Made by a program: the position numbers and the translations under genes
From: Pseudomonas sp. JM0905a
GTDB lineage: Bacteria; Pseudomonadota; Gammaproteobacteria; Pseudomonadales; Pseudomonadaceae
Assembly: GCF_014700075.1 (NCBI RefSeq)
Contig: NZ_JACXBU010000009.1
Location: 156,397 to 220,396, forward strand
DNA: 64,000 nucleotides
Direction: 5' to 3'
The notes under the pieces: model-generated
Told to the model about the DNA's origin: nothing
The model's input: only the letters and a program-made list of their open reading frames with translations
Database searches by the model: none
Shown here: one piece after another, positions 32,044 to 41,135 of the stretch
How positions within the stretch are numbered: position 1 is the first letter of the stretch
Layout of the letters: every line of letters starts with the position of its first letter

Positions 32044-33093
32044 ATGCCAAGCAATCGCCCCTTCAAAGTCGCCCTCAACGGCTACGGCCGCATCGGCCGT
32101 TGCGTGCTGCGTGCGCTCCATGAGCGCAGTGGCGGGGCGAGCTTCGAGATCGTCGCGTTGAACGACCTGGCCGATCAGGCCAGCATCGAATACCTGACCC
32201 GCTTCGACTCCACCCACGGCCGCTTCCCCGGCGAAGTGCGAGTGGATGGCGATTGCCTGCACATCAACGGCGACTGCGTGAAGGTGCTGCGTAGCGCCGA
32301 ACCGGAAGGCATTGACTGGGCTGCCCTGGGCGTGGACCTGGTGCTGGAATGCTCCGGCCAGTACACCCATCGCCAGCAGGCCGAGCGCTTCCTGGCTGCC
32401 GGCGCCCCCCGCGTGCTGCTGTCCCAGCCGATGTCCACCGAGTCGGACATCGACGCCACCATTGTCTTTGGCGTCAACCAGGACAGCCTGACCGGTGCCG
32501 AGAAACTGGTATCCAACGCGTCCTGCACCACCAACTGCGGTGTGCCGCTGCTGAAACTTCTCAACGAGTCCGTGGGTCTGGAATACGTCTCCATTACCAC
32601 CATCCACTCGGCGATGAACGACCAGCCCGTGATCGACGCCTACCACCACGAAGACCTGCGCCGCACCCGTTCTGCCTTCCAGTCGGTGATCCCGGTATCC
32701 ACCGGCCTCGCCCGTGGTATCGAACGCCTGCTGCCGGAACTGACCGGGCGCATCCAGGCCAAGGCCATCCGCGTGCCGACGGTGAACGTGTCCTGCCTGG
32801 ACATCACCCTGCAGACCGCCCGTGATACCTCGGCCGCCGAGATCAACCGGGTGCTCCGCGAAGCCGCCGAAAACGGCCCGCTGAAGGGCCTGCTGGCCTA
32901 CACCGAGCTGCCCCACGCCAGCTGCGACTTCAATCACGATCCCCATTCGGCCATCGTCGATGGCAGCCAGACTCGGGTGTCCGGCCCGCGCCTGGTCAAC
33001 CTGCTGGCCTGGTTCGACAACGAATGGGGCTTCGCCAACCGTATGCTCGACACCGCAGACCACTATCTGCGGGTTTCCGCTGCTTCTCGTTAA
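32044..33093 (+). CDS. epd: D-erythrose-4-phosphate dehydrogenase Epd
   Basis: This 349-residue GAPDH-like enzyme oxidises erythrose 4-phosphate to 4-phosphoerythronate for pyridoxal phosphate synthesis. The NAD motif is LNGYGRIGRCVLRAL, the catalytic cysteine is in SNASCTTNCGVPLLKLL, and the catalytic histidine in TIHSAMNDQ. HSAMNDQPVIDAYHHEDLRR is typical of Epd, where GAPDH has a different segment. It sits between tktA and pgk as in many gamma-proteobacteria, where erythrose 4-phosphate comes from transketolase. Confidence 0.93.
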   Translation: MPSNRPFKVALNGYGRIGRCVLRALHERSGGASFEIVALNDLADQASIEYLTRFDSTHGRFPGEVRVDGDCLHINGDCVKVLRSAEPEGIDWAALGVDLVLECSGQYTHRQQAERFLAAGAPRVLLSQPMSTESDIDATIVFGVNQDSLTGAEKLVSNASCTTNCGVPLLKLLNESVGLEYVSITTIHSAMNDQPVIDAYHHEDLRRTRSAFQSVIPVSTGLARGIERLLPELTGRIQAKAIRVPTVNVSCLDITLQTARDTSAAEINRVLREAAENGPLKGLLAYTELPHASCDFNHDPHSAIVDGSQTRVSGPRLVNLLAWFDNEWGFANRMLDTADHYLRVSAASR

Positions 33094-33121
33094 CTACCAG
33101 CCCCCGTGAAGGACTGACCCC

Positions 33122-34282
33122 ATGACCGTGTTGAAAATGACCGACCTCGACCTCCAGGGTAAGCGCGTGCTGATCCGTGAGGATCTCAACGTGCCGGTGA
33201 AGGACGGCGTCGTGAAGAGCGATGCGCGCATCCTCGCCTCCCTGCCGACCATCAAGCTGGCACTGGAGAAGGGCGCGGCGGTAATGGTCTGCTCCCACCT
33301 GGGCCGTCCCACCGAGGGCGAGTTCTCCGAAGAGAACAGCCTCAAGCCGGTGGCCGACTACCTGTCCAAGGCCCTGGGCCGCGAGGTTCCGCTGGTGGCC
33401 GACTACCTGGGCGGCGTCGACGTCGCCCCCGGCCAGGTCGTGCTGTTCGAGAACGTGCGCTTCAACAAGGGCGAGAAGAAGAACGCCGATGAGCTGGCCC
33501 AGCAGTACGCCGCCCTGTGCGACGTCTTCGTGATGGACGCCTTCGGCACCGCCCACCGCGCCGAGGGTTCCACCCACGGCGTGGCCAAGTTCGCCAAGGT
33601 TGCCGCTGCAGGTCCCCTGCTGGCTGCCGAGCTGGACGCGCTGGGCAAGGCCCTGGGCAACCCGGCTCGTCCGATGGCTGCCATCGTTGCCGGCTCCAAG
33701 GTTTCCACCAAGCTCGACGTGCTGAACTCGCTGTCGCAGATCTGCGACCAATTGATCGTTGGCGGCGGCATCGCCAACACCTTCCTCGCCGCTGCCGGCT
33801 ACAAGGTGGGCAAGTCCCTGTACGAAGCCGACCTGGTGGACACCGCCAAGGCCATCGCCGCCAAGGTCAGCGTGCCGCTGCCGGTGGATGTGGTGGTTGC
33901 CAAGGAATTCGCTGAAAGCGCCGCTGCTACCGTCAAGGCCATCGCCGACGTGGCCGACGACGACATGATCCTGGACATCGGCCCGCAGACCGCTGCCCAG
34001 TTCGCCGAGCTGCTGAAGTCCTCCAAGACCATTCTCTGGAACGGTCCGGTAGGTGTGTTCGAGTTCGATCAGTTCGGCAACGGCACCAAGGCCCTGGCCC
34101 TGGCCATCGCTGAAAGCCCGGCCTTTTCCATCGCCGGTGGTGGCGACACCCTGGCGGCGATCGACAAGTACGGCGTGAACGAACAGATCTCCTACATCTC
34201 CACCGGTGGCGGTGCGTTCCTCGAATTCGTCGAGGGCAAAGTGCTGCCGGCAGTCGAGGTTCTAGAGCAGCGCGCCAAGTAA
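33122..34282 (+). CDS. pgk: Phosphoglycerate kinase
   Basis: This 386-residue enzyme transfers phosphate from 1,3-bisphosphoglycerate to ADP. Conserved parts are [51 protein letters not shown] and the nucleotide loop [11 protein letters not shown]. It follows epd by 28 bp and lies ahead of two small lipoprotein genes and fba, so all may be one transcript. In-frame ATGs at 33122 and 33137 are both possible; the first has AAGGA at a workable distance. Confidence 0.97.
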   Translation: MTVLKMTDLDLQGKRVLIREDLNVPVKDGVVKSDARILASLPTIKLALEKGAAVMVCSHLGRPTEGEFSEENSLKPVADYLSKALGREVPLVADYLGGVDVAPGQVVLFENVRFNKGEKKNADELAQQYAALCDVFVMDAFGTAHRAEGSTHGVAKFAKVAAAGPLLAAELDALGKALGNPARPMAAIVAGSKVSTKLDVLNSLSQICDQLIVGGGIANTFLAAAGYKVGKSLYEADLVDTAKAIAAKVSVPLPVDVVVAKEFAESAAATVKAIADVADDDMILDIGPQTAAQFAELLKSSKTILWNGPVGVFEFDQFGNGTKALALAIAESPAFSIAGGGDTLAAIDKYGVNEQISYISTGGGAFLEFVEGKVLPAVEVLEQRAK

Positions 34283-34348
34283 AACGGCCTAAACCATGGC
34301 AGGGCTCCGCGGTCCCTTGAACAGGGCTAGCGAAAAGGAGTACCTGCC

Positions 34349-34543
34349 ATGCGCTACGCTGCGATTCTGCTGATTCTCTGCGCTGGACTCTGGGGTTGTG
34401 CCGGTGGCAAGCCCTCCAGCACTTGTGAAGTAATGAGCCCGCCCCATGTGGTAGTCCCGAGCAATCAGGATGACCAGCGGGTAGAGGCGCAGGCCAGTGG
34501 TGACCCCACTGAGAGCAACGAAGGACAACAGCATTGCCCGTGA
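34349..34543 (+). CDS. Small hypothetical lipoprotein
   Basis: This 64-residue protein is mostly a lipoprotein signal (MRYAAILLILCAGLWGC, lipid-anchored Cys17) with a short polar tail rich in Ser, Pro and Gln. AAAAGGAG precedes the ATG by 9 bp, which supports real translation. It lies between pgk and an MliC-like gene in the same direction. I recognise no family; small lipoproteins occupy the same slot in P. aeruginosa. Confidence 0.65.
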   Translation: MRYAAILLILCAGLWGCAGGKPSSTCEVMSPPHVVVPSNQDDQRVEAQASGDPTESNEGQQHCP

Positions 34544-34589
34544 CGGAGCGGTGCGCGGATGGACGGAGCCGTCCCTCAAGGAGACGTGG

Positions 34590-34907
34590 ATGAAAGGATG
34601 GTTCGCCCTCGCGGGCTTCGCACTGCTGGCCGGTTGTGCCGGTCAGCAGGCTCCCAGCGACGATTGGACCCGCTGGGTATGCGACAGCCAGACCGAAGTG
34701 CTCTGGCGCTTCGCCGATGCGAGCCAGGAGAGCGTTGATCTGCGCCTGGGTGGCGGCGATATCGTCCACCGCCTCAAGCGGGAACCCTCGGGCTCCGGCG
34801 CGCTCTACACCGACGGCAACCTCGCCTTCCACACCAAGGGTGGAGAAGGCCTGGTCTACTGGGCGGCGACCGACGACCTGATTGGTCGCGGCTGCAAAGC
34901 CCTCTGA
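34590..34907 (+). CDS. MliC-like lipoprotein (possible C-type lysozyme inhibitor)
   Basis: This 105-residue lipoprotein has a signal ending LAGCAGQQ (Cys at about 15). The remaining domain resembles MliC: a cysteine near the start (WVCDSQTEVLWRF), then SGALYTDGNLAFHTKGGEGL and a final cysteine near the end (GRGCKAL), which would form the fold's disulphide. MliC proteins are surface lipoproteins that block host or phage-independent C-type lysozymes. The match is by pattern, so the inhibitor role is a suggestion. AAGGAGA lies 6 bp before the ATG. Confidence 0.75.
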   Translation: MKGWFALAGFALLAGCAGQQAPSDDWTRWVCDSQTEVLWRFADASQESVDLRLGGGDIVHRLKREPSGSGALYTDGNLAFHTKGGEGLVYWAATDDLIGRGCKAL

Positions 34908-35029
34908 CCCGTTTTTGATTTTGCCCGGGGTGGGCACATGACCGCTCCTCCCCGGGAACTTGAACCCGGCCTGCCCCTGCGGCAGGCTTTGCAATTTGAC
35001 AGCCCACCCAATCGGGAGACTGAAACACC

Positions 35030-36094
35030 ATGGCACTCATCAGCATGCGCCAGATGCTGGACCACGCCGCCGAATTCGGCTACGGCGTACCGGCTTTCAA
35101 CGTCAACAACCTGGAACAGATGCGCGCCATCATGGAAGCGGCCGACAAGACCGATTCCCCGGTGATCGTGCAGGCCTCCGCCGGTGCCCGCAAATACGCC
35201 GGCGCCCCCTTCCTGCGCCACCTGATCCTGGCTGCCATCGAAGAATTCCCGCACATCCCGGTGTGCATGCACCAGGACCACGGCACCAGCCCTGACGTCT
35301 GCCAGCGCTCCATCCAGCTCGGCTTCTCCTCCGTGATGATGGACGGCTCCCTGCGCGAAGACGGCAAGACCCCGTCCGACTACGAATACAACGTGCGCGT
35401 CACCCAGCAGACCGTTGCCTTCGCCCATGCCTGCGGCGTGTCCGTGGAAGGTGAGCTGGGCTGCCTGGGGTCCCTGGAAACCGGCCAGGCTGGTGAAGAA
35501 GACGGCGTTGGCGCCGAAGGCATCCTGGACCACAGCCAGATGCTGACCGACCCGGAAGAGGCCGCCGACTTCGTCAAGAAGACCCAGGTGGACGCCCTGG
35601 CCATCGCCATCGGCACCAGCCACGGCGCCTACAAGTTCACCAAGCCGCCGACCGGTGACATTCTCGCCATCGACCGCATCAAGGAAATCCACAAGCGCAT
35701 TCCCAATACCCATCTGGTGATGCACGGTTCCTCCTCCGTTCCGCAGGACTGGCTGGCGATCATCAACGAGTTCGGCGGCGACATTAAGGAAACCTACGGC
35801 GTGCCGGTCGAGGAAATCGTCGAAGGCATCAAATACGGCGTGCGCAAGGTGAACATCGACACCGACCTGCGCCTGGCTTCCACCGGTGCCATCCGCAGCT
35901 TCCTGGCCAAGAACCCGGCTGAGTTCGATCCGCGCAAATACTTCGCCAAGACCGTCGAAGCCATGCGTGACATCTGCATCGCCCGCTACGAAGCCTTCGG
36001 CACCGCCGGCAACGCCTCCAAGATCAAGCCGATCTCCCTGGAAGGTATGTTCCAGCGTTACGCCAAGGGCGAGCTGGCCGCCAAGGTCAACTGA
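35030..36094 (+). CDS. fba: Class II fructose-1,6-bisphosphate aldolase
   Basis: This 354-residue zinc aldolase interconverts fructose 1,6-bisphosphate with glyceraldehyde 3-phosphate and dihydroxyacetone phosphate. Metal and substrate segments are [33 protein letters not shown] and [11 protein letters not shown]. The C-terminal length matches the type used for gluconeogenesis in pseudomonads, which lack 6-phosphofructokinase. GGGAGA is upstream. It ends at a clear terminator and closes the epd-pgk-fba group. Confidence 0.97.
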   Translation: MALISMRQMLDHAAEFGYGVPAFNVNNLEQMRAIMEAADKTDSPVIVQASAGARKYAGAPFLRHLILAAIEEFPHIPVCMHQDHGTSPDVCQRSIQLGFSSVMMDGSLREDGKTPSDYEYNVRVTQQTVAFAHACGVSVEGELGCLGSLETGQAGEEDGVGAEGILDHSQMLTDPEEAADFVKKTQVDALAIAIGTSHGAYKFTKPPTGDILAIDRIKEIHKRIPNTHLVMHGSSSVPQDWLAIINEFGGDIKETYGVPVEEIVEGIKYGVRKVNIDTDLRLASTGAIRSFLAKNPAEFDPRKYFAKTVEAMRDICIARYEAFGTAGNASKIKPISLEGMFQRYAKGELAAKVN

Positions 36095-36113
36095 TCCCGT
36101 AGTGCTTCACGAG

Positions 36114-36137
36114 GAGCCCCGCAATGCGGGGCTCTTT
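36114..36137 (+). terminator. Terminator of fba
   Basis: GAGCCCCGC and GCGGGGCTC pair around AAT, followed by TTTC, 20 bp after the fba stop. Confidence 0.85.
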
Positions 36138-36161
36138 CGTATCCGGCAAAAGGAGTTTCCG

Positions 36162-36617
36162 ATGCGCCTGCCCCTGATGATGGGTTTCGCCCTGCTGGTC
36201 GCGGGCTGTGCCGGCCAGCCGCCGGTGGCCCCCGCGCCGCCGCCCGAGCCGGTATCCAGCGATCCGCAGCAGTGCCTGGACCGCACCGACTGCACCACCA
36301 AGACCTCGCGTACCCTGATGTTCGTCTTCGACTACGCCGAAGCGGGCGGCGCCCTGGTGCAGCGCAAGGGCGCCTGGCTGTTCACCCCGAGCGCGGCCAG
36401 GCCGTCCGGCTGGCCATCGCTGAAAATCCGTCTGGCCGACCCGCCTGCCGGGCGCTTCGAGTTCGCCAGCCAGTGCCCGGCTGGGGACTGCCGGATCAGC
36501 GAAGGGGATCTGCTCAGGGTGTATCGCAGCTACCTTGGCGGTGAGCCCTGCTCGTTGCTCGACCCCAAGGCATTGGCGCGTTGCGTTGAGCCCGAAACCC
36601 TCACCCCCTCTCCCTGA
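36162..36617 (+). CDS. Hypothetical lipoprotein ending inside a repeat
   Basis: This 151-residue protein has a lipoprotein signal ending LLVAGC (Cys16), a proline-rich spacer, then a small domain with four to six cysteines (QQCLDRTDCTTK, FASQCPAGDCRI, GEPCSLLD, LARCVEP). AAAAGGAG lies 7 bp before the ATG. The last six residues (TLTPSP) are encoded by the start of a dispersed CCCTCACCCC repeat, so the native C-terminus may have been replaced. No family is recognised. It follows the fba terminator and probably has its own promoter or lives on read-through. Confidence 0.7.
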   Translation: MRLPLMMGFALLVAGCAGQPPVAPAPPPEPVSSDPQQCLDRTDCTTKTSRTLMFVFDYAEAGGALVQRKGAWLFTPSAARPSGWPSLKIRLADPPAGRFEFASQCPAGDCRISEGDLLRVYRSYLGGEPCSLLDPKALARCVEPETLTPSP

Positions 36618-36747
36618 AGGGAGAGGGGGGCTGTTTGTGCGAAGGCTGTCATTTGCGTTCGGCATCACTCCCGGTTGCCGGCGAGCCTCATTCATTCAGG
36701 CGCGAGTCACCCCTCTCCACATTGGGGAGAGGGGCCGGGGGTGAGGG
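36598..36747. repeat. Dispersed repeat bounded by CCCTCACCCC and its complement
   Basis: The left part CCCTCACCCCCTCTCCCTGA and the right part GGGGAGAGGGGCCGGGGGTG, followed by AGGG, are inverted to each other across 150 bp. Each half also contains a small internal hairpin (CTCTCCC..GGGAGAG; CCCCTCTCC..GGGGAGAGGGG). Elements of this composition are common in many GC-rich proteobacteria. It lies between a lipoprotein gene and the convergent alginate lyase gene. Confidence 0.75.
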
Positions 36748-36749
36748 AG

Positions 36750-37421
36750 TCAGGGCACCCGATGCTCGATCATCAGGCTGTAGAAGGTCGCCTTCCCCGC
36801 CTCGGTCTCGTACCCGGTGTTGTCCTGTGCGTACACGCCCGCCTTGAAGTACAGCGGCTTCGGCGCCCAGGCCGTGGACAGCTGCTGGCTCCACAAGCTG
36901 CCATTGACCATCACGCTGAGCACGCCCTTCGGCGACAGATCGATCACATAGCTGAAGCGCTGGTTCAGCGGGATGCCACTGAGCAGCGGGATCACGGTGC
37001 TGGTTTCCTCGGTGGGCGAGTTGCGCACCTTGGCGACGATGTTGGCCGTCTGGCTCGTGGTCTTGAACTGGTACTCAAGCTTGAGCAGCGGGCTGGAGCT
37101 GCCAAAGGCGTGGATCTGGCCGATCACCAGCTTGCCGGTGGACGGCACCTGGCTGACGGCGAGGTTGGCGCTGAGCAGGTTGTCGGCGCTGGGGTAGGTC
37201 CAGTTGCGCAGCTCGCCGTCGGCGTAGGTCTCGCGCAGTTCGCTGCGCGGGTACACAGCGTTGGCGGTGGTGGTGCCGTTCACCGGAACCCAGAAGGTCA
37301 CGCCCGTGGAGGTGCTCTGGAAATAGTGGTCCTGGTAACCACCCACCAGCAGCGGGGTTTCGATGGTGACAGCGGGTACGCCTACAGGCAGGGTCAGATT
37401 CCAGGTGGAGAGGTCGATCAT
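36750..37421 (-). CDS. Alginate lyase, polysaccharide lyase family 7
   Basis: This 223-residue protein is one PL7 domain. All three family motifs are present: YPRSELRE, QIHAFG and YFKAGVYAQ, which supply the catalytic Arg, Gln/His and Tyr. PL7 enzymes cleave alginate by beta-elimination. No signal peptide precedes the domain (MIDLSTWNLTLPVG), so export is not obvious; a P. aeruginosa PL7 protein of the same length is similar in this respect. The start at 37421 is chosen because upstream sequence is not family-like. It is a single gene away from any alginate synthesis locus, with a possible promoter at 37583-37612. Confidence 0.9.
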   Translation of the reverse strand: MIDLSTWNLTLPVGVPAVTIETPLLVGGYQDHYFQSTSTGVTFWVPVNGTTTANAVYPRSELRETYADGELRNWTYPSADNLLSANLAVSQVPSTGKLVIGQIHAFGSSSPLLKLEYQFKTTSQTANIVAKVRNSPTEETSTVIPLLSGIPLNQRFSYVIDLSPKGVLSVMVNGSLWSQQLSTAWAPKPLYFKAGVYAQDNTGYETEAGKATFYSLMIEHRVP

Positions 37422-37950
37422 GACTGAGTTCTCGAAAGGAACTTCCAGTCGGGCGCTGCTTATCCTCGTCACCCAGATACTGGGGCGGCGTTCCGGCCAA
37501 TCGCGCTCGAACCAAAAGTGAGGTTGCTGGTGGCAGTTGCCTGCCGTGTCGTCCGAAGGCATTGCGGCCGTCTCGCGAGCGCTTTATACGGACTCGCCGC
37601 GTGGCTTGTCAGTTACCAATTGTCGGCATGTTGACGTCAATAAAGTGACGAAGTTTCTATTGGCCAGTATTGCGATATTGCGTTCGGCGACCGCGACGGA
37701 TTCGGCCGGATATGACCGGCCTTGATGGATAAGGAATTTTTCCCGAGGGGTGCGCCGGTTTTTTGAAAGGCTCTGGCTCGGTGCTATCAGCAATGCGGGT
37801 GGCGCACTCGAGGGGGAATCTGCTCAAAAATTGAACTGCGTCGCAAAGCCCCAGGGAACTATTCGAGGTGCGGTCGACTGGTCCGGGAGGTGCTTTAAGA
37901 ACGCTGCGCTCGGGTAGACTGTCGCGCCTCCCATTCCCACCTGCTTTGTC
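37422..37950. other. Intergenic region of 529 bp without a recognisable gene
   Basis: The part from about 37560 to 37760 is relatively AT-rich. It contains the perfect 10-bp palindrome TTGACGTCAA near 37631, a hairpin GGCCG..CGGCC near 37705, and the candidate promoter for the alginate lyase gene. Short frames here lack ribosome-binding sites and family resemblance. I see no RNA gene that I can support. Confidence 0.5.
37583..37612 (-). promoter_or_regulatory. Candidate promoter for the alginate lyase gene
   Basis: On the minus strand CTGACA (37612-37607), an 18-bp spacer and TATAAA (37588-37583) fit a sigma-70 promoter. The leader to the start codon would be about 150 nt. Confidence 0.4.
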
Positions 37951-38445
37951 ATGACCAGTCTCAAGTACCTCCGCGGCTACCCGGCCCACCTTCAGGAACA
38001 GGTGGCGCAGATGATGGCCGCCGGCCGCCTCGGCGAGTACCTGGAACGCAAGTATCCGGGCCGCCATGAAGTGCAGAGCGACAAGGCGCTGTACAGCTAT
38101 GCCATGACCCTGAAACAGGAGCACCTGCGTAACGCGCCGGCCCCGGACAAGGTGCTCTACGACAACAAGCTCGATGTGGTGCACAAGGCCCTCGGCCTCA
38201 ACACGGCCATCTCGCGGGTGCAGGGCGGCAAGCTCAAGGCGAAGAAGGAAATCCGCGTCGCCTCGCTGTTCAAGGAGGCCGCGCCGGAGTTCCTGCAGAT
38301 GATCCTGGTCCACGAGCTGGCGCACCTGAAGGAACGCGACCACACCAAGGCCTTCTATCAGCTGTGCGAGCACATGCTGCCCGGCTACCACCAGCTGGAG
38401 TTCGACCTGCGCGTGTACCTCACCTGGCGGGAGCTGCCGGGCTGA
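37951..38445 (+). CDS. YgjP/DUF45-type zinc metallopeptidase-like protein
   Basis: This 164-residue cytoplasmic protein has the zinc motif HELAH at 121-125 with a further His131 (HELAHLKERDHTKAF), the pattern of YgjP and SprT-like minigluzincins. The preceding segment IRVASLFKEAAPEFLQMILV is the usual strand and helix. The family is widespread but its substrates are poorly known; M48-like peptidase activity is inferred. It is followed 53 bp later by an orphan binding protein gene in the same direction. Confidence 0.85.
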   Translation: MTSLKYLRGYPAHLQEQVAQMMAAGRLGEYLERKYPGRHEVQSDKALYSYAMTLKQEHLRNAPAPDKVLYDNKLDVVHKALGLNTAISRVQGGKLKAKKEIRVASLFKEAAPEFLQMILVHELAHLKERDHTKAFYQLCEHMLPGYHQLEFDLRVYLTWRELPG

Positions 38446-38498
38446 GCCCAGCGCCGGCTGCTAGGCTCTGAGGTAGCAGCCGACCGAGGTTCGCGGAC

Positions 38499-39254
38499 AT
38501 GCGTCCGACTTTTCGCACCCTCTGTTTCGTCCTCTGGGTGCTGGGTCTCGTCCCCTTCGCCGATGGCCGGGAATTGCTCGCAGTCGGCACCGAATTCCCC
38601 GGTATCTATGTCCTCGACCGCAGCGGCGAGCCACGCGGGCTTGGCGTCGATGCCCTGCGTGTGATCGCCCGCGAGCTGGGCTATCCGGTGCGCTTCGAGC
38701 ACTACCCCTGGGCGCGCGCGCAGAAGCTGGTGGAAGAGGGTCGCGCCGACGTGCTGATCGGCCCCTACCGGACCGCCGCGCGGGAGCGCCGTTTTCAGTT
38801 CGCCGAGCCCGGCTTCTACCGCGACAGCGTCGTCTTCTATGCCCGCACGGACTCGGCCAATCGCTGGGACGGCACCCTGGAAAGCCTGATGGGGAAACGC
38901 ATCGCCATCATCCACGGCTGGATCTACGGCGAACGCTTCGAAGCCATGCGCGGCCAACTTGACCAGCACGTCACACCCTCGGTGGAGCATGCCTTCAAGC
39001 TGCTGATGGCCGGGCGCGCCGATCTGGCGGCTACCAACGTGCGGGATTCCCGGCCGCGCATCGAAGAGCTGGGTATCGCCGACAAGGTGTATCGCCTCAC
39101 GCCCGACATCGACACCCAGGTGGGCTATTTCGCCCTGCCAAGAGGCGAAACCCACCGACAGCTCCGCGACGACATCGGCCGGACGCTGCGGCAGATGCGT
39201 GCCGATGGTCGGCTGGCGAAACTCGCAAAGCCTTATGGCGTGCCACTTCCCTGA
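38499..39254 (+). CDS. Orphan periplasmic substrate-binding protein, SBP_bac_3 family
   Basis: This 251-residue protein has a signal peptide ending FADG and a two-lobed amino-acid-type binding fold: LLAVGTEFPGIYVLDRSGEP, GLGVDALRVIARELGYPVRF, PWARAQKLVEEGRADVLIGP. PWARAQKLVE is typical of a Pseudomonas group of stand-alone binding proteins that appear without transporter genes. No permease or ATPase lies nearby. It may be a solute sensor or an unlinked transport component; the ligand is unknown. An HDOD gene follows 87 bp later. Confidence 0.8.
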   Translation: MRPTFRTLCFVLWVLGLVPFADGRELLAVGTEFPGIYVLDRSGEPRGLGVDALRVIARELGYPVRFEHYPWARAQKLVEEGRADVLIGPYRTAARERRFQFAEPGFYRDSVVFYARTDSANRWDGTLESLMGKRIAIIHGWIYGERFEAMRGQLDQHVTPSVEHAFKLLMAGRADLAATNVRDSRPRIEELGIADKVYRLTPDIDTQVGYFALPRGETHRQLRDDIGRTLRQMRADGRLAKLAKPYGVPLP

Positions 39255-39341
39255 GCAGGTCGTCCGATTGCCTAGATCGCCCGTGGGCGTTGGAGTGGCA
39301 CATGGCTACACTGCCGCCACAAGAAGAAGGGGAGAGCCGGA

Positions 39342-40199
39342 TTGAACGCAGTCGAGTCGGATTATTCGATCTACCGCAAGGTGGTCACGCAGTTGATGAA
39401 TGGCGAGGAGCAACTTCCCAGCCTGCCGATGATCACCCTGGACATCCGCCGCGCCCTGGCTGATCCGAACGTCTCCGTTGCCCGCCTGAAACAGGTCATC
39501 AGCAGGGATCCGGCGCTCAGCGCGCTGCTGATGAAGCACGCCTCCAGCATCGTGTTCCGCTCCACCCAGCCGCCCAGGACCCTGGAAGATGTCATCCGCA
39601 TGCTCGGCCTGCAGGAGGTGGACCGCATCACCCTGGTGCACAGCCTGAAGAGCCTCTTCACCCTTCACAGCGTCGCCCATAAGCAGCTATTCGTTGGTGT
39701 CTGGGGACGGCTGACGCGACAGGCCGCCATCAGCGCCGTGCTCGCGCGTCCCCTGGGATTCACCTCGCCTGACCACGCACTGCTGGCCAGCCTGCTCTGC
39801 GATGTCGGCGAGCTGGCGGTGCTCTCTGCCTTCAAGGACGCCAGCCAGGTGCCGGGTCCGGAGGTCTATGCGCGCCTCTGTCGCGAATACGGCCAGTCCC
39901 TGAGCGTGATCGTGCTGCAGAAATGGGCGGTGGATCAGAGCTACATCGAGGTGGTGCGCGGCGCTCGGCGCTGGGACGTCGACAGCGGCGGCCGGCTCAG
40001 TCTGATCGATCTGGTCAATCTGGGCCTTTACCACGCCATGCGCGACGATGGCCGGTTCGCCCAGCTGCCGCCGCTCGACCAGCTCGCCGCCTTCCGCAAG
40101 CTGGTGCCGCCGTCGGACGTGCTGGATGCCGGCGGCGGGCTGGCACTGGTTTCCGCCCATCAGGACGCCATCCAGCGCACGGCCAGCCTGCTGCGCTGA
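39342..40199 (+). CDS. HDOD-domain protein
   Basis: This 285-residue protein is almost entirely an HDOD domain (LPSLPMITLDIRRALADPNV, SRDPALSALLMKHASS, RTLEDVIRMLGLQEVDRITL). HDOD proteins are relatives of HD phosphohydrolases that lack catalytic metal ligands and act in signalling. I start at TTG 39342 because AAGGGGAGAG is placed properly before it; the next ATG would remove part of the domain's first helix. It lies between two orphan binding protein genes but no direct link to them can be shown. Confidence 0.85.
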   Translation: MNAVESDYSIYRKVVTQLMNGEEQLPSLPMITLDIRRALADPNVSVARLKQVISRDPALSALLMKHASSIVFRSTQPPRTLEDVIRMLGLQEVDRITLVHSLKSLFTLHSVAHKQLFVGVWGRLTRQAAISAVLARPLGFTSPDHALLASLLCDVGELAVLSAFKDASQVPGPEVYARLCREYGQSLSVIVLQKWAVDQSYIEVVRGARRWDVDSGGRLSLIDLVNLGLYHAMRDDGRFAQLPPLDQLAAFRKLVPPSDVLDAGGGLALVSAHQDAIQRTASLLR

Positions 40200-40244
40200 A
40201 GGGCGCACCTATACTCAGGCGTACCGCTCGCTCCCGGGTGATCC

Positions 40245-41135
40245 ATGCGCCGACTACCGCTGCTCTGCCTCAGCCTGTGCCTGGCGTGGGCCCAGGCGAT
40301 CACGGCTGCCGAGCAGTGGCGGGTAGCGGTAGCCGAGGTTCCGGGGCTGGCCGAGGCCAACGGTACCGGCCCCCTGCCGGATCTGCTCCGCGCGCTGGAC
40401 GCGCAATTGCCGGACATCGACTTCGAGCTGCAGATTACCCCCTTCGCCCGCACCTTCCATCTGCTGCAGAACGGCCAATGCGAATTCCAGGTGCCCTTTC
40501 TTGGCAACCTGCCGCGCCTGCCGGCCGGATTGCGCTATGGCTCGGGCCGTCTCTGGCAGGTGCGCTTCGGCCTGTTCACCCAGCGTGGCAATGCCCTCAG
40601 CGTCGCCCAACTGCTCGACCCGGCCCATGTGCTCAGTGCCGAGCGTCTGGCCGCCAGCGGCATGAACGCCGCTCAGCAGGCACAGCTGAAGCCCTTGTTG
40701 GGGCGAAGTTGGCGACTGGACGAATTGCAGGAGCAGCTCGCCGTGCCCACCGTGCCCAAGGCCTTGCGGACCTTGGCCTATCCCTATCGGATCGAGACCG
40801 ATCGCGCCCATGCACCCTGGCTGGGGTTCCCGGCGCTGTCGGGCAACAGCATCGAGGGCAGCCTGCAAAAGCTGGTGCGCGGGCGACTCGACGGCTACGT
40901 GTTCGCGGTGAACCAGACGGAGCACGAGATCGACCGCCTGGGCCTGCGTGAGCAATTGCGGGCCGAGGATTTCGGTCTCTATCCGGTGCGCTGGCTGGTG
41001 CCGGACAACCTGCGTGGCACCCAGGTGGACCGGCGCCTCATGGAAGCCCTGGACAAGCTGCAGAAACAGCCGGGCTTCGAGAAATTGCAGGCGCCGCTGA
41101 ACAGGTTGTCCAGCGACTGGAAGCCCTGGCCCTAG
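40245..41135 (+). CDS. Orphan periplasmic binding protein-like protein
   Basis: This 296-residue protein has a signal peptide (LCLAWAQAITA, cut near residue 22) and weakly conserved features of the amino-acid-type binding fold: WRVAVAEVPGLAEANGTGPL, then ITPFARTFHLLQNGQCEF and LQKLVRGRLDGYVFAVNQ. It is more diverged than the other binding proteins here. No transporter genes are adjacent. It ends 4 bp inside the convergent DUF1127 gene. Confidence 0.75.
   Translation: MRRLPLLCLSLCLAWAQAITAAEQWRVAVAEVPGLAEANGTGPLPDLLRALDAQLPDIDFELQITPFARTFHLLQNGQCEFQVPFLGNLPRLPAGLRYGSGRLWQVRFGLFTQRGNALSVAQLLDPAHVLSAERLAASGMNAAQQAQLKPLLGRSWRLDELQEQLAVPTVPKALRTLAYPYRIETDRAHAPWLGFPALSGNSIEGSLQKLVRGRLDGYVFAVNQTEHEIDRLGLREQLRAEDFGLYPVRWLVPDNLRGTQVDRRLMEALDKLQKQPGFEKLQAPLNRLSSDWKPWP

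Noticed and set aside
28655..32050. Open frame of 1131 codons antisense to the TDT transporter and transketolase genes
   Set aside because: Both plus-strand genes are well supported; the product is rich in His, Gln and Gly without any domain.
37422..37950. Possible small RNA gene in the 529-bp gap
   Set aside because: There are a few hairpins and AT-rich stretches, but no promoter-terminator pair enclosing a structured transcript that I could support.
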